A stretch of 64,000 nucleotides of DNA from Flavobacterium sp. LC2016-12. Its GTDB lineage: Bacteria; Bacteroidota; Bacteroidia; Flavobacteriales; Flavobacteriaceae. This document shows, piece after piece, positions 8,829-17,660 of this stretch. Under the pieces are notes generated by a model. It was not told the origin of the DNA. It saw only the letters and a list, made by a program, of their open reading frames with translations, and searched no databases. Position 1 is the first letter of the stretch, and every line of letters begins with the position of its first letter. The stretch is from positions 1 through 64,000 of the forward strand of contig NZ_JADKPT010000016.1 of the NCBI RefSeq assembly GCF_015351595.1, written 5' to 3'. The position numbers and the translations under genes were made by a program.

Positions 8829-10798
8829 TTTAATTCTCTTTTAATTTCTAGTTTTTTGATTTTTGAATTTAAAGTAGAAGGATGAATGTCTAAAATCTCT
8901 GCTGCACCTCCAATTCCAGAAATTTTTCCGTTACATTTTTTCAGAATATACAATATATAATCTCTTTCGTTTTCCAGAATGGTTTTTATAGAAAACGATT
9001 CACTGGCTTGTTCTGCATGCATTTTTGAAGATGTCGAAAGTTCGATTTCTTTGATTGTATTTCCGTCAGTTAATAAAATGGCACGTTGGATTACGTGTTC
9101 TAATTCTCTAATATTTCCCGGCCAATTGTAATTTATAATTTGCTGCAAAGCAAAATCGGAAAGATTTGGTGCTTTTCGGCCCATTTTCTCGCTGTATACT
9201 TTTATAAAATGATGTGCTAAGTCATGAATATCTTCTTTTCGTTTTTTTAATGATGGAACTAAAATTGGAAAAACATGCAAACGATAATACAAATCCATTC
9301 TGAATCTTCCGGCTGCAACTTCTTCTTCAAGATTTTTATTAGTTGCGGCTATAATTCTAACATCAATTTTCATCGAAGATCTTCCACCAATGCGTTCAAT
9401 TTCTCTTTCCTGCAAAACACGTAGCAATTTCACCTGAAGTTCCAGAGGCATCTCTCCTATTTCATCCAGAAAAATGGTACCTCCGTCAGCCAATTCAAAT
9501 TTACCGATTCGCTTTTCTACTGCACCTGTAAAAGCTCCTTTTTCATGACCAAAAAGCAAGGATTCAGCCAGGTTTTCAGGAATCGCACCACAGTTGATAA
9601 TAATCAATGGTTTGTCTTTTCTTGGTGATAAAGCATGAATACTTTGCGCTATTTTCTCTTTTCCTGTACCACTTTCACCTAAAACCAAAACTGATGTATC
9701 TGATGGCGCCACTTTTCTAATGTAATCAAAAACGGTAATCATTTGCGGACTATTACCAATAATACCTTCAAAACCAATTGATTTATGCAACGGTTTTACT
9801 TCTTTAGTAATAGCTTCTTTTTGGTCTGCCCCAGAAACTGTTGTTGGATACATTTTGGTAACAAATTGCGCAAATGTGTTTTCGAGATTCGACAAAATTT
9901 TTAAATTTTCTGCGGAGTAAACATTAAAATTTCTGCTATAGAAAGTAAAATAAAATCTTTGAATTGTTTCAATTGGAACCGGAAATACCAAGTATGATTT
10001 AATTCCGAAATTATGCGAAATCAGGCTTTTTATTGGCGCTACCTGAAAATTATTTATTAAAGATTCTTCACTATAGATTACAGGTTCTACATCTATTTTC
10101 GATTTTTTATAGGTTTCATTTAATTCCTTAATTGAAATATCTGCTATTTTAGAGAACTTTTCTGCGCTGATGATTTGATAATCGTCTATATTTCTACGCA
10201 TGATTCCGAGATTCGCATAATGAGTAGTGTTCGCAAAACCAACTTCTGCATAATCAAACGAAATATAATTTTGTATCATTCTTCCGAATGCTAATAATGC
10301 GTTTTCCCATTTAAGATTTGAATTTAAAATCTCATTCATATCTTTTTGCAACTGCATTTGCTGCATTAATTGCGATTCTAAACTATATTCCTGACGGTAA
10401 AAAGCGATTTCAAGAGTGGTTAAAACATCTTGTTCTCTAAAAGGTTTTACTATAAATCCGTACGGTTGTGTAATTTTCGCCTGATCTAAAATATTTTTAC
10501 TTGAATTAGCTGATATAAATATAAAACCAATATAATTTTCCTTGAGAATTTGGGCTAATTCTATTCCGTTACGATTTCCTTTCAGCATGATATCCAGAAA
10601 AACTAAATCCGGTTTTTCAATCTCAATTTGTTCCAAAGCCTGATCAACTGAACGTGCAATTCCCATCACTTCATAATTTGCCTTTTCTAGAATTAATTGC
10701 AAATCATGTGCTTCAATAAATTGATCTTCAACGATTAAAATTCGTTTTTTTAAAGTGGTTTCAGAGGATTTGAGGTGTTGGTCAAAAACCGTTTCCAT
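8825..10798 (-). CDS. Sigma-54-dependent response regulator with GAF-like linker (NtrC type)
   Basis: A 657-residue regulator. A receiver domain (about 19-135) has acidic D25 and phosphoacceptor D69. A coiled linker and GAF-like region (about 160-330) precede the AAA+ activator domain with Walker A GESGTGKE, the sigma-54-contacting GAFTGA loop and the DEIGEM Walker B. The C-terminal Fis-type HTH includes GGAAEILDIHPSTLNSKIKK. All ATPase and sigma-54 contact motifs are intact. It is divergent from the TPR histidine kinase gene (start 10996), a plausible phosphodonor. The extra sensory GAF-like domain makes it longer than ordinary NtrC proteins. Target genes are not evident. Confidence 0.9.
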   Translation of the reverse strand: METVFDQHLKSSETTLKKRILIVEDQFIEAHDLQLILEKANYEVMGIARSVDQALEQIEIEKPDLVFLDIMLKGNRNGIELAQILKENYIGFIFISANSSKNILDQAKITQPYGFIVKPFREQDVLTTLEIAFYRQEYSLESQLMQQMQLQKDMNEILNSNLKWENALLAFGRMIQNYISFDYAEVGFANTTHYANLGIMRRNIDDYQIISAEKFSKIADISIKELNETYKKSKIDVEPVIYSEESLINNFQVAPIKSLISHNFGIKSYLVFPVPIETIQRFYFTFYSRNFNVYSAENLKILSNLENTFAQFVTKMYPTTVSGADQKEAITKEVKPLHKSIGFEGIIGNSPQMITVFDYIRKVAPSDTSVLVLGESGTGKEKIAQSIHALSPRKDKPLIIINCGAIPENLAESLLFGHEKGAFTGAVEKRIGKFELADGGTIFLDEIGEMPLELQVKLLRVLQEREIERIGGRSSMKIDVRIIAATNKNLEEEVAAGRFRMDLYYRLHVFPILVPSLKKRKEDIHDLAHHFIKVYSEKMGRKAPNLSDFALQQIINYNWPGNIRELEHVIQRAILLTDGNTIKEIELSTSSKMHAEQASESFSIKTILENERDYILYILKKCNGKISGIGGAAEILDIHPSTLNSKIKKLEIKRELN

Positions 10799-10958
10799 AA
10801 ATGTGGTATTTTTAGTATTATAACTAGCGTAATAGATTGGTATAAAATTAGTTAATTATTAGAACTAAAACAGGAAAAATTCAAAATTTAAATCAAAAAA
10901 AATATCTTTTATGTGAATTTTCCTGATATTATTCTAAAGAACCATAAACCTTTATTTC

Positions 10959-10966
10959 TATATTTG
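10959..10966 (+). promoter_or_regulatory. -7 box for the TPR histidine kinase gene
   Basis: TATATTTG fits the TAnnTTTG consensus and lies 29 bp upstream of the start codon at 10996. No matching -33 TTG was found. Confidence 0.45.
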
Positions 10967-10995
10967 TTTACCAATAATCTAATCTCCAAGCCAAT

Positions 10996-13437
10996 ATGAA
11001 ACAATTGTATTCTATCTCTTTTTTATTGTTAATTGTATTGCAATCTTACTCGCAAATTTCGCCTTCTATTGCCAAATATGATTTAAAGAAAAAAAGGCTA
11101 CTCATACAATGCTCGTCAATATATCTATATAATGCCAATCAAGGTGCTATCGATGTAGACAGTTCTGTGGTTTTGGCCTGCAAAGCTTATAAGCTACCTG
11201 TTTCTTTAGCTTATGACGAAGGTTTTAACGATGGCTCGAGTTTAATTGGAAATGATTTGATTGACAAAGGAAATACCAATTCTGCCATTCGTCTTTTAGC
11301 AAAAACAAAAAATGAAGACCGCATTAAATTACTCTTTCAACTTGGAAACTTTTTTCTTTTCAAACCCGGAACGAAACCAGAAGATTTACAAAATGCTTCC
11401 TTATATATTAAGCAGGCCGTTGATTTGAGTAATCAGCTTAAAATAAAAAAATGGCAGTATCAAAGTTCCTTACTATTAGGTAAATATTGTTTTCAGGCCA
11501 ATAATCAAATTGAAGGTAAAAACTATTTTTTGCATGTTATAAGCGAATGCCGAAAAGCAAACGACAAAAGTGGCCTTGCTGATGCTCTGGATGCGTACGC
11601 AACACTCTTGTCAAATTTAGATCCTGAGAAAGAAAAAATGCTGCAGGAAGCTGTTTCTCTTTATGCAGCTCTAGGACTAGAAGAAAAAAGGATAGAGTCT
11701 TATATGAAAATTACGACTATCTGTTTTTGGACAGGAAGAATCAATGAAGCTGAAAAAAGACTTTATCAAAATTTAATCGATTTACGAAAAATTAATTTCA
11801 CGCATCAGCAATTTGCAGAAACCACAATAGTTTATATTAACTTGTATCAGCACAATATGAAAAGTGCTATGTATTATGCGCTAAAAAGCGTAAAAAGAAT
11901 GGAAGCCCAGAAGGACTACACTTTTGGAGATATTTTCTATATGCGATTAGGTGATGTTTATAATTTTATAGGCCATAGTGAAGAAGCATTAGAACTATAT
12001 AAAAAAAGTATCGAAATTGGACAGCAAACCTTAGATAGCGGTACTTGGTATAAAAGTTTTTATGGTGCTGTTGCTGCTTTATCAATAAAAGGAAAAAATA
12101 AAGAAGCCATTGCCTACATAAATTCGCTAACAGCAAAATATCCACCAAAAACTACTTTTGATAAGATGTCTGTGGCATATATAAAAGCCAATTGTTACGA
12201 GGCACTTAAAGATAATGTTCGAGCTGAAAAGTATTTTAATGAAACGGATTATTATGCCAAACAATTAAATACTCCTGAAACCTTTAGGGAACTTGCCCAC
12301 CAATATACCATGATGTCTTTATTTTATATCAATATAAATAAAGTTCAGAAAGCTAAATTGTATACAGATAAAATATTTGCACTTTTTAAAATCAATAAGG
12401 CAACTTATAATTCAGAAGCATTTCAGCGTTTATTATACAAAATTGACTCTATTAATGGCAATTATAAAGGTTCATTAGACCACTTTAAAAATTTTAAAAG
12501 AATAAGCGATTCAATTAATGGGACTGCTAAAAACAAACAAATTGAAGAATTGAAAATAGCTTATGAAACCAAAAATAAAGAACAGAAAATTGCGCTTTTA
12601 AACGAGCAGTCTAAACTTCAGGAAAGTGAATTACAAAAATCAAAACTCTTAAATAATTTAGCGATTGGGAGTTTGATTTTGCTATTAATTACGATTGGCT
12701 TGCTTTACAATCGTTATCGCTTAAAACAGCGAAATCATGCTAAATTAGAATTAAAAGAAAAAGAAATCAATCAAAAAAACCTCAACCTAAGACATTTATT
12801 AGATGAGAAAGAATGGCTTTTGAAAGAGATTCATCATCGAGTAAAAAACAATCTTCAAACCGTAATTAGTCTGCTGAATTCGCAATCTGCTTATTTGGAT
12901 AATGACATGGCTTTATCAGCTATAAAAAACAGTCAGCACAGGATTCATTCGATGTCATTGATTCATCAAAAATTATATAATTCTGAGAATATTGCGACGA
13001 TTAATATGCCGAATTATATCAGAGAATTGGTCGAATATTTAAAAGATTCGTTTTCGCTTGGACAGAGAATTCGTTTTGAGGTAAAAATTGACCCTTTAGA
13101 ATTAGATGTTGCACAGGCTGTACCACTTGGTCTTATTTTGAATGAAGCTATTACAAATTCCATAAAATATGCTTTCCCAAATGATCTAACCGGAATGATT
13201 TTCATTAAACTTGAAACACTTGAAGAAAACCGCTACTTGCTGACAATTTCAGATAATGGAATTGGAGCCGAAACTGATTTTACTGATCAAAAAGCGAACT
13301 CATTCGGAATGAGTCTGATAAAGGGTTTAAGTGATGATTTGGAAGCAAAATTTACAATGGAAAATAATAATGGAACTATTTTAAAAATTGAATTTTCAAG
13401 AGAATTTCCGATAAATCAAAAAAGGCAAATGATTTAA
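10996..13437 (+). CDS. TPR-repeat sensor histidine kinase, HisKA_2 type
   Basis: An 813-residue sensor. It has a signal peptide (residues 1-19, ending SYSQ), a long helical TPR-like sensor region (about 90-500) that would lie in the periplasm, a coiled coil, one transmembrane helix (about 553-573, LILLLITIGLLYNRY) and a cytoplasmic kinase. The phosphorylation site motif EIHHRVKNNLQTVISLL identifies a HisKA_2 dimerisation domain. It is followed by an HATPase domain with N-box NEAITNSIKYA and DNGIG. TPR-HisKA_2 kinases are common in Bacteroidota. An NtrC-type regulator gene begins 51 bp downstream and another is divergent upstream, so it may feed one or both. Confidence 0.88.
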   Translation: MKQLYSISFLLLIVLQSYSQISPSIAKYDLKKKRLLIQCSSIYLYNANQGAIDVDSSVVLACKAYKLPVSLAYDEGFNDGSSLIGNDLIDKGNTNSAIRLLAKTKNEDRIKLLFQLGNFFLFKPGTKPEDLQNASLYIKQAVDLSNQLKIKKWQYQSSLLLGKYCFQANNQIEGKNYFLHVISECRKANDKSGLADALDAYATLLSNLDPEKEKMLQEAVSLYAALGLEEKRIESYMKITTICFWTGRINEAEKRLYQNLIDLRKINFTHQQFAETTIVYINLYQHNMKSAMYYALKSVKRMEAQKDYTFGDIFYMRLGDVYNFIGHSEEALELYKKSIEIGQQTLDSGTWYKSFYGAVAALSIKGKNKEAIAYINSLTAKYPPKTTFDKMSVAYIKANCYEALKDNVRAEKYFNETDYYAKQLNTPETFRELAHQYTMMSLFYININKVQKAKLYTDKIFALFKINKATYNSEAFQRLLYKIDSINGNYKGSLDHFKNFKRISDSINGTAKNKQIEELKIAYETKNKEQKIALLNEQSKLQESELQKSKLLNNLAIGSLILLLITIGLLYNRYRLKQRNHAKLELKEKEINQKNLNLRHLLDEKEWLLKEIHHRVKNNLQTVISLLNSQSAYLDNDMALSAIKNSQHRIHSMSLIHQKLYNSENIATINMPNYIRELVEYLKDSFSLGQRIRFEVKIDPLELDVAQAVPLGLILNEAITNSIKYAFPNDLTGMIFIKLETLEENRYLLTISDNGIGAETDFTDQKANSFGMSLIKGLSDDLEAKFTMENNNGTILKIEFSREFPINQKRQMI

Positions 13438-13441
13438 AACC

Positions 13442-13449
13442 TAAATTTG
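13442..13449 (+). promoter_or_regulatory. Possible -7 box for the NtrC-type regulator gene
   Basis: TAAATTTG matches TAnnTTTG and lies 39 bp upstream of the start at 13489, just after the kinase stop codon. The regulator could be made from its own promoter as well as by readthrough. Confidence 0.4.
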
Positions 13450-13488
13450 TATCACGAAAATAAATTTCGATTCTAGCCTTTCCCTCAA

Positions 13489-14829
13489 ATGACACACAAA
13501 ATTTTAATTATAGACGACGAAGAAAAACTTAGAAGTCTTCTGGCACGTATTATAAAATCGGAAGGATTTGAAGTTTTTGAAGCCAAAGATTTAAAATCAG
13601 GTTTTAAGAAACTAGAACAAACTGATATTGAAGTCGTTCTGTGTGATGTAAAATTACCTGACGGAAATGGTGTTGATTTCGTTCAGAATATAAAAAGCAG
13701 TTTTCCTTTTGTAGAAGTTGTTTTACTTACTGCTTTCGGAAATATTCCTGACGGCGTACAAGCCATGAAAAACGGCGCTTTTGATTATATTGTAAAAGGC
13801 GATGACAACGATAAAATTATTCCGCTTCTTTATAAAGCTGTCGAAAAAGTACAATTGCAGAAAAAAGTACAGCAACTCGAAAAACGTATTGGAGATAAAT
13901 ATTCTTTTAATACCATTATTGGAAAATCTAAAGGAATCGAACAAGTTATTGATTTAGCCCAAAAAGTAGCCAAAACAGATTCGACTGTTTTATTAACGGG
14001 TGAAACCGGAACCGGAAAAGAGGTTTTTGCACAGGCCATACATGAAAATAGTAATCGTGTTGGAAAATCTTTTGTGGCTTTGAACTGCAGTACTTTTAGC
14101 AAAGAAATTTTAGAAAGCGAACTTTTTGGTCACAAACAAGGTGCTTTTACCGGAGCTTTAAAAGATAAAAAAGGTTTTATTGAAGAAGCCAACGGCGGCA
14201 CTTTATTCTTAGATGAAATTGGAGAAATGCCAATTGATCTTCAAGCCAAATTATTACGCGTTCTAGAAACTTCAGAATATATTCCTGTTGGCGATACGAC
14301 TCCAAAAAAATCAAATTTCAGATTGATTGCTGCTACAAACCGTGATTTAAAAACAGAAAGTGATGAACATCGTTTTCGTTCGGACTTATATTTTCGATTG
14401 AATATTTTCGAAATCAAATTGCCGTCTTTGCGAGAAAGAATCAAAGATATTTCAGTATTGGCGCATTATTTCGTCAAACAGTTTTCTGAAAAAACGAATA
14501 AAAAAGCCTTAAATATTGCAGATGATTTTCTTCAGAAATTAGAAAATTATTCCTGGCCTGGAAATATCCGTGAACTTAAAAATATCATCGAAAGATCGGT
14601 TATTTTGAGTAATGGTGATACTTTAACCTCTGATGTTCTGCCTTACGAAATGCAACATCAACCTGAAAAAGCAACAAAATCGATGTCGGCTTTTTCTATG
14701 CAGAGTATTGAAAAGCTCCATATTCAGAAGGTTTTAAATTATACCAAAGGCAATAAAGCCGAGACAGCGCGATTGCTTGAAATTGGGATTGCGACGTTGT
14801 ATAGGAAATTGGAGGAATATAACTTATAG
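13489..14829 (+). CDS. NtrC-family sigma-54 response regulator, candidate Kdp regulator
   Basis: A 446-residue protein with the classical order receiver - AAA+ - Fis HTH. The receiver has the acidic pair D9/D10 and phosphoacceptor D53. The AAA+ domain has Walker A GETGTGKE, the GAFTGA loop and DEIGEMP. The C-terminal HTH ends GNKAETARLLEIGIATLYRKLEEY. It follows a HisKA_2 kinase gene by 51 bp and precedes the Kdp locus on the same strand. No OmpR-type KdpE is present anywhere in the window. It could answer the kinase at 10996, the kdpD-linked kinase at 23499, or both. The family is certain; the partner and target are inferred from position. Confidence 0.9.
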   Translation: MTHKILIIDDEEKLRSLLARIIKSEGFEVFEAKDLKSGFKKLEQTDIEVVLCDVKLPDGNGVDFVQNIKSSFPFVEVVLLTAFGNIPDGVQAMKNGAFDYIVKGDDNDKIIPLLYKAVEKVQLQKKVQQLEKRIGDKYSFNTIIGKSKGIEQVIDLAQKVAKTDSTVLLTGETGTGKEVFAQAIHENSNRVGKSFVALNCSTFSKEILESELFGHKQGAFTGALKDKKGFIEEANGGTLFLDEIGEMPIDLQAKLLRVLETSEYIPVGDTTPKKSNFRLIAATNRDLKTESDEHRFRSDLYFRLNIFEIKLPSLRERIKDISVLAHYFVKQFSEKTNKKALNIADDFLQKLENYSWPGNIRELKNIIERSVILSNGDTLTSDVLPYEMQHQPEKATKSMSAFSMQSIEKLHIQKVLNYTKGNKAETARLLEIGIATLYRKLEEYNL

Positions 14830-14837
14830 AACGCCGT

Positions 14838-14920
14838 CCTGCAAGGTTTTCAAAACCTTGTAGGTCTAAATTTTAAATACTTTAAATATAATACCTACAA
14901 GGTTTTGAAAACCTTGCAGG
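14838..14920. repeat. Perfect 28-bp inverted repeat with 27-bp spacer
   Basis: The left arm (14838-14865, beginning CCTGCAAGGTTTTC) and right arm (14893-14920) are exact reverse complements. Each arm is itself nearly palindromic (CAAGG...CCTTG core). A third identical copy of the left arm occurs at 20390-20417 on the far side of kdpC. Similar CCTGCAAGG elements are, to my general knowledge, dispersed in flavobacterial genomes. Confidence 0.9.
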
Positions 14921-14950
14921 AATCTGAAACAGACCTTATCATTTCAATAA

Positions 14951-14973
14951 AAGCTTATCATTTTGATAGGCTT
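14951..14973 (+). terminator. Rho-independent terminator after the NtrC-type regulator
   Basis: A 10-bp stem (14951-14960 with 14964-14973, one G-U pair) with a TTT loop is followed by seven T's. It separates the regulator transcript from the Kdp region, so the latter needs its own promoter. Confidence 0.75.
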
Positions 14974-15046
14974 TTTTTATGCCTGATTTTTGGCACAAAA
15001 CTACATTCCTTTTATTGACAGCACTTTAGCTATACCTCAACTTTTT

Positions 15047-15062
15047 CGGAACATATTTTGGC
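15047..15062 (+). promoter_or_regulatory. Weak sigma-54-like promoter candidate
   Basis: CGGAAC-N5-TTGGC resembles the sigma-54 pattern TGGCAC-N5-TTGC, but the -12 GC is displaced by one base. A second isolated -24-like TGGCAC lies at 14991-14996 with no proper -12 partner. Both lie between the terminator of the activator gene and the first gene of the Kdp region. The match is weak and may be chance. Confidence 0.25.
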
Positions 15063-15093
15063 ATAAGGAGGAAGAACATAAAAATTCATTCTC

Positions 15094-15375
15094 ATGAAAA
15101 ATAAAGTAACCTCAATCTACAAACAAGCGGAACGCTTTGCCGAGATAACCAAAAAATCTATTATTTCTGGAAATATAGTTCGTGCAAAAAAATGTCTGGC
15201 ACTTGCTGAACGCCTATTCATTAGCGGAAGCATCGAAACTAAAAATGCTATTTCTAATGTGTATGTTTTCTCCGTTTCTTCTTTTATGGAAGTACGTCAC
15301 TGCAACATTTCACATCTTTTTCCACAAACGCTTAAAGCGGAATATATCAAGCAGATTAATGCTTCAGGCGTATAA
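15094..15375 (+). CDS. Small conserved protein at the head of the Kdp region
   Basis: A 93-residue, mostly helical, soluble-looking protein with no signal peptide or membrane segment. The first half reads like a two-helix hairpin (QAERFAEITKKS and RAKKCLALAERLF). The second half contains SNVYVFSVSSFMEV and ends AEYIKQINASGV. I recognise this as a short protein found with flavobacterial kdp genes, possibly the family labelled DUF7674, but I cannot confirm the family name. It is on the kdp strand, 80 bp before the first microprotein. It could be a regulatory or adaptor protein; no function is assigned. Codon use looks like real coding sequence. Confidence 0.7.
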   Translation: MKNKVTSIYKQAERFAEITKKSIISGNIVRAKKCLALAERLFISGSIETKNAISNVYVFSVSSFMEVRHCNISHLFPQTLKAEYIKQINASGV

Positions 15376-15455
15376 AAATGTTTAATCGGTTTTTTGTTTA
15401 ATCGTTTAATCGGATGACAATCTAAAATCTAAACTCTTAAATCTAAAATAACATT

Positions 15456-15539
15456 ATGATCACTTTTCTTTTACTCGCATTGGCCGTTGTGCTTTTTGCC
15501 ATTTGTTTTAAATCAGTTGAATTCTTTGAAAAAATCTAA
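15456..15539 (+). CDS. Single-helix microprotein upstream of KdpF
   Basis: An ATG-initiated 27-residue frame, MITFLLLALAVVLFAICFKS then VEFFEKI. It is one strongly hydrophobic helix followed by a short charged tail, the same plan as KdpF. It ends 3 nt before the kdpF start. The tight spacing and membrane-helix composition support translation. It may be a second KdpF-like subunit or a small regulator of the pump. It is too short for homology to be decisive. Confidence 0.55.
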   Translation: MITFLLLALAVVLFAICFKSVEFFEKI

Positions 15540-15542
15540 ATC

Positions 15543-15620
15543 ATGATTGCACTATTTATTATTTCTATCGCTGTTTTTGGCTATTTGGTTTATGTATTAA
15601 TCAAACCAGAAAAATTCTAA
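15543..15620 (+). CDS. kdpF: KdpF, small stabilising subunit of the K+-transporting ATPase
   Basis: A 25-residue frame with one transmembrane helix and the C-terminal end YVLIKPEKF, closely resembling the canonical KdpF ending (Y-x-L-x-[RK]-P-E-[RK]-F). KdpF is a roughly 25-30-residue single-span subunit that stabilises the KdpABC complex in the inner membrane, and it is normally encoded directly before kdpA. Here another microprotein gene lies between it and kdpA. Confidence 0.8.
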   Translation: MIALFIISIAVFGYLVYVLIKPEKF

Positions 15621-15624
15621 AAAA

Positions 15625-15714
15625 ATGAAAAAGTCACAGTCAGGAAAAAAGCTACTATTATATGTTTTTGTGGCTTGGACATTAGCCTTTATAACGCTTA
15701 TCGCGTTTTTGTAA
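15625..15714 (+). CDS. Third single-helix microprotein, between kdpF and kdpA
   Basis: A 29-residue frame beginning MKKSQSGKKLLLYVFVAWTL and ending AFITLIAFL. A basic N-terminus is followed by one hydrophobic helix that runs to the C-terminus, so the likely topology is N-in. It starts 4 nt after kdpF stops and ends 36 bp before kdpA. It has no resemblance to KdpF beyond being one helix. The three tiny frames are in series with 3-4-nt gaps, which argues they are translated together. Function unknown. Confidence 0.55.
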   Translation: MKKSQSGKKLLLYVFVAWTLAFITLIAFL

Positions 15715-15750
15715 AAGCCCCAATTTTAATTAATTTCTAACAAACAAAAT

Positions 15751-17472
15751 ATGAACACAGAGTTATTTGGTGTCATTAGCATTTTTATCATTTCGATAGT
15801 TTTAGCAATTCCGATAGGAAAATATATTGCTAAAGTTTATTTGGGAGATAAAACCCTTTTTGACCCGATTTTCAATCCAATTGAAAAATTTATTTTTAAA
15901 ATCAGCGGAATTAATTCTACTGAAGAGATGAACTGGAAACAACATCTAAAAGCACTTTTGAGTGTAAATATGATTTGGTTCTTCCTTTGCTTTTTCATCT
16001 TATTGTTTCAAGGTTCCTTACCCCTTAATCCGGATAATAATCCATCTATGACGCCTGATTTGGCATTTAATACTGCTATTTCATTTCTAGTAAACTGTAA
16101 TTTACAGCATTATTCAGGCGAGACCGGACTTTCTTATTTGTCACAAATAACTTTAATGTTCCTGCAATTTGTTTCCGCTGGTGTCGGAATGGCTGCCGCA
16201 GCAATGATTTTTACTGCAATGAAAGAAAGAACTACAGAAAAACTAGGAAATTTCTATAATTATTTCATCAAAAGTTGTACTCGTATTTTGTTGCCACTTT
16301 CAGCTATTGTAGCAGTTGCGCTATTATTTAGCGGAACTCCTATGACGTTTGAAGGAAAAGATACCATTACCACTTTACAAGGCGATTCAGTACAAGTTTC
16401 TCGCGGACCGGCAGCAGCTTTTATCGCTATCAAACATATCGGTACAAATGGTGGTGGATTTTTTGGAGCAAATTCAGCACATCCATTAGAAAACCCTACT
16501 TATTTTACTAATGCTGTTGAACTTTGGGCACAATTGATAGTTCCATTTGCGATGATTTTTGCTTTAGGTTTTTATCTAAAGAAAAAGAAACTAGCCTACG
16601 TAATCTTTGGCGTAATGACAGTTGGTTTTTTACTCCTTGTTATTCCGACTGTTGTCAGTGAACTTAACGGAAATCCAGCGATAGAAAAAATGGGAATTGC
16701 CCAGGCAACCGGGGCGATGGAAGGAAAAGAAGTTCGGTTTGGTCCAGCGATTTCCGGATTCTGGAGTATTGCTACAACCGTAATTTCTACAGGTTCGGTA
16801 AACAGTATGCACGATAGTTCTATGCCGATTTCCGGAGCGATGCAATTACTTGCTATGATGGTAAATGCCTTTTACGGAGGTTGTGGAGTTGGAATCCTGA
16901 ATTTTTATGTATTCATTATTCTTGCTGTATTTATTTCCGGATTAATGGTAGGTCGAACTCCTGAATTTTTAGGAAAGAAAATCGAAGCTCGGGAAGTTAA
17001 AATTGCTGCTTTTATTGCGATTCTTCATCCTTTATTGATTTTAGCAGGAACAGCGATAGCTTCTTATTTTGCTGCGCATGATACTGCAATGGGCTACTGG
17101 TTTAGCGGCAACGCAACAGGCTGGCTGAACAATCCTGGCAATCACGGATTCTCAGAAATGTTATACGAATATACTTCGAGCGCTGCCAACAACGGTTCTG
17201 GCTTTGAAGGTTTAGGAGATAATAATCCGTTTTGGAATATCACTACAGGAATTGTGTTACTGTTAAGCCGTTTCATTCCGATTATTGGGCCATTGGCAAT
17301 TGCCGGATTATTGGCTAATAAAAAATACATTCCGGAAAGCGCAGGGACTTTAAAAACTGACACAACAATTTTCGGAGTAATGGTTTTTGCCGTGATCGCA
17401 ATTATTGCTGCCTTATCCTTCTTTCCAGCACTTGCTCTAGGTCCATTGGCTGAATATTTCACACTAAAATAA
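15751..17472 (+). CDS. kdpA: Potassium-transporting ATPase subunit KdpA
   Basis: A 573-residue polytopic inner-membrane protein, the K+-selective channel-like subunit of the KdpFABC pump. It belongs to the superfamily of K+ transporters with four selectivity-filter loops. One is clearly visible in GTNGGGFFGANSAHP near residue 230 and others in SFLVNCNLQHYSGETG and NPGNHGFSEMLYEYTS. Length and motifs are typical and no defect is visible. It is preceded by kdpF and two further microprotein genes. A 188-bp repeat-bearing spacer separates it from kdpB. Confidence 0.97.
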   Translation: MNTELFGVISIFIISIVLAIPIGKYIAKVYLGDKTLFDPIFNPIEKFIFKISGINSTEEMNWKQHLKALLSVNMIWFFLCFFILLFQGSLPLNPDNNPSMTPDLAFNTAISFLVNCNLQHYSGETGLSYLSQITLMFLQFVSAGVGMAAAAMIFTAMKERTTEKLGNFYNYFIKSCTRILLPLSAIVAVALLFSGTPMTFEGKDTITTLQGDSVQVSRGPAAAFIAIKHIGTNGGGFFGANSAHPLENPTYFTNAVELWAQLIVPFAMIFALGFYLKKKKLAYVIFGVMTVGFLLLVIPTVVSELNGNPAIEKMGIAQATGAMEGKEVRFGPAISGFWSIATTVISTGSVNSMHDSSMPISGAMQLLAMMVNAFYGGCGVGILNFYVFIILAVFISGLMVGRTPEFLGKKIEAREVKIAAFIAILHPLLILAGTAIASYFAAHDTAMGYWFSGNATGWLNNPGNHGFSEMLYEYTSSAANNGSGFEGLGDNNPFWNITTGIVLLLSRFIPIIGPLAIAGLLANKKYIPESAGTLKTDTTIFGVMVFAVIAIIAALSFFPALALGPLAEYFTLK

Positions 17473-17484
17473 AAATGCTGAATA

Positions 17485-17627
17485 TTTTAAACACATAGAA
17501 ACATAGCAAAACAAAACAGACAGAAAGAGTATTAAAAAAACTAGTTTTTCACACATAGCTATGTGTTTACATGCAAGTGAAACGCCTAACTCTCAAAGTA
17601 AAAATCTATGTCTCTATGTGTTTAAAA
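17485..17627. repeat. Inverted octamer repeat between kdpA and kdpB
   Basis: The left arm contains ACACATAG-AAACATAG (17491-17506) and the right arm CTATGTCT-CTATGTGT (17606-17621). They pair over about 22 bp with one mismatch. Between them is a perfect 16-bp palindrome ACACATAGCTATGTGT (17551-17566) built from the same unit. Both arms have an exact 8-bp period. In the transcript this would give a long stem with an inner hairpin. Confidence 0.85.
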
Positions 17628-17660
17628 CAAATATTAGCTTAATAAATAACATTCAAAAAA

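Noticed and set aside
15182..15385. A 67-codon frame overlapping the small conserved protein gene
   Set aside because: It lies in a different frame inside the better-supported 15094-15375 gene.
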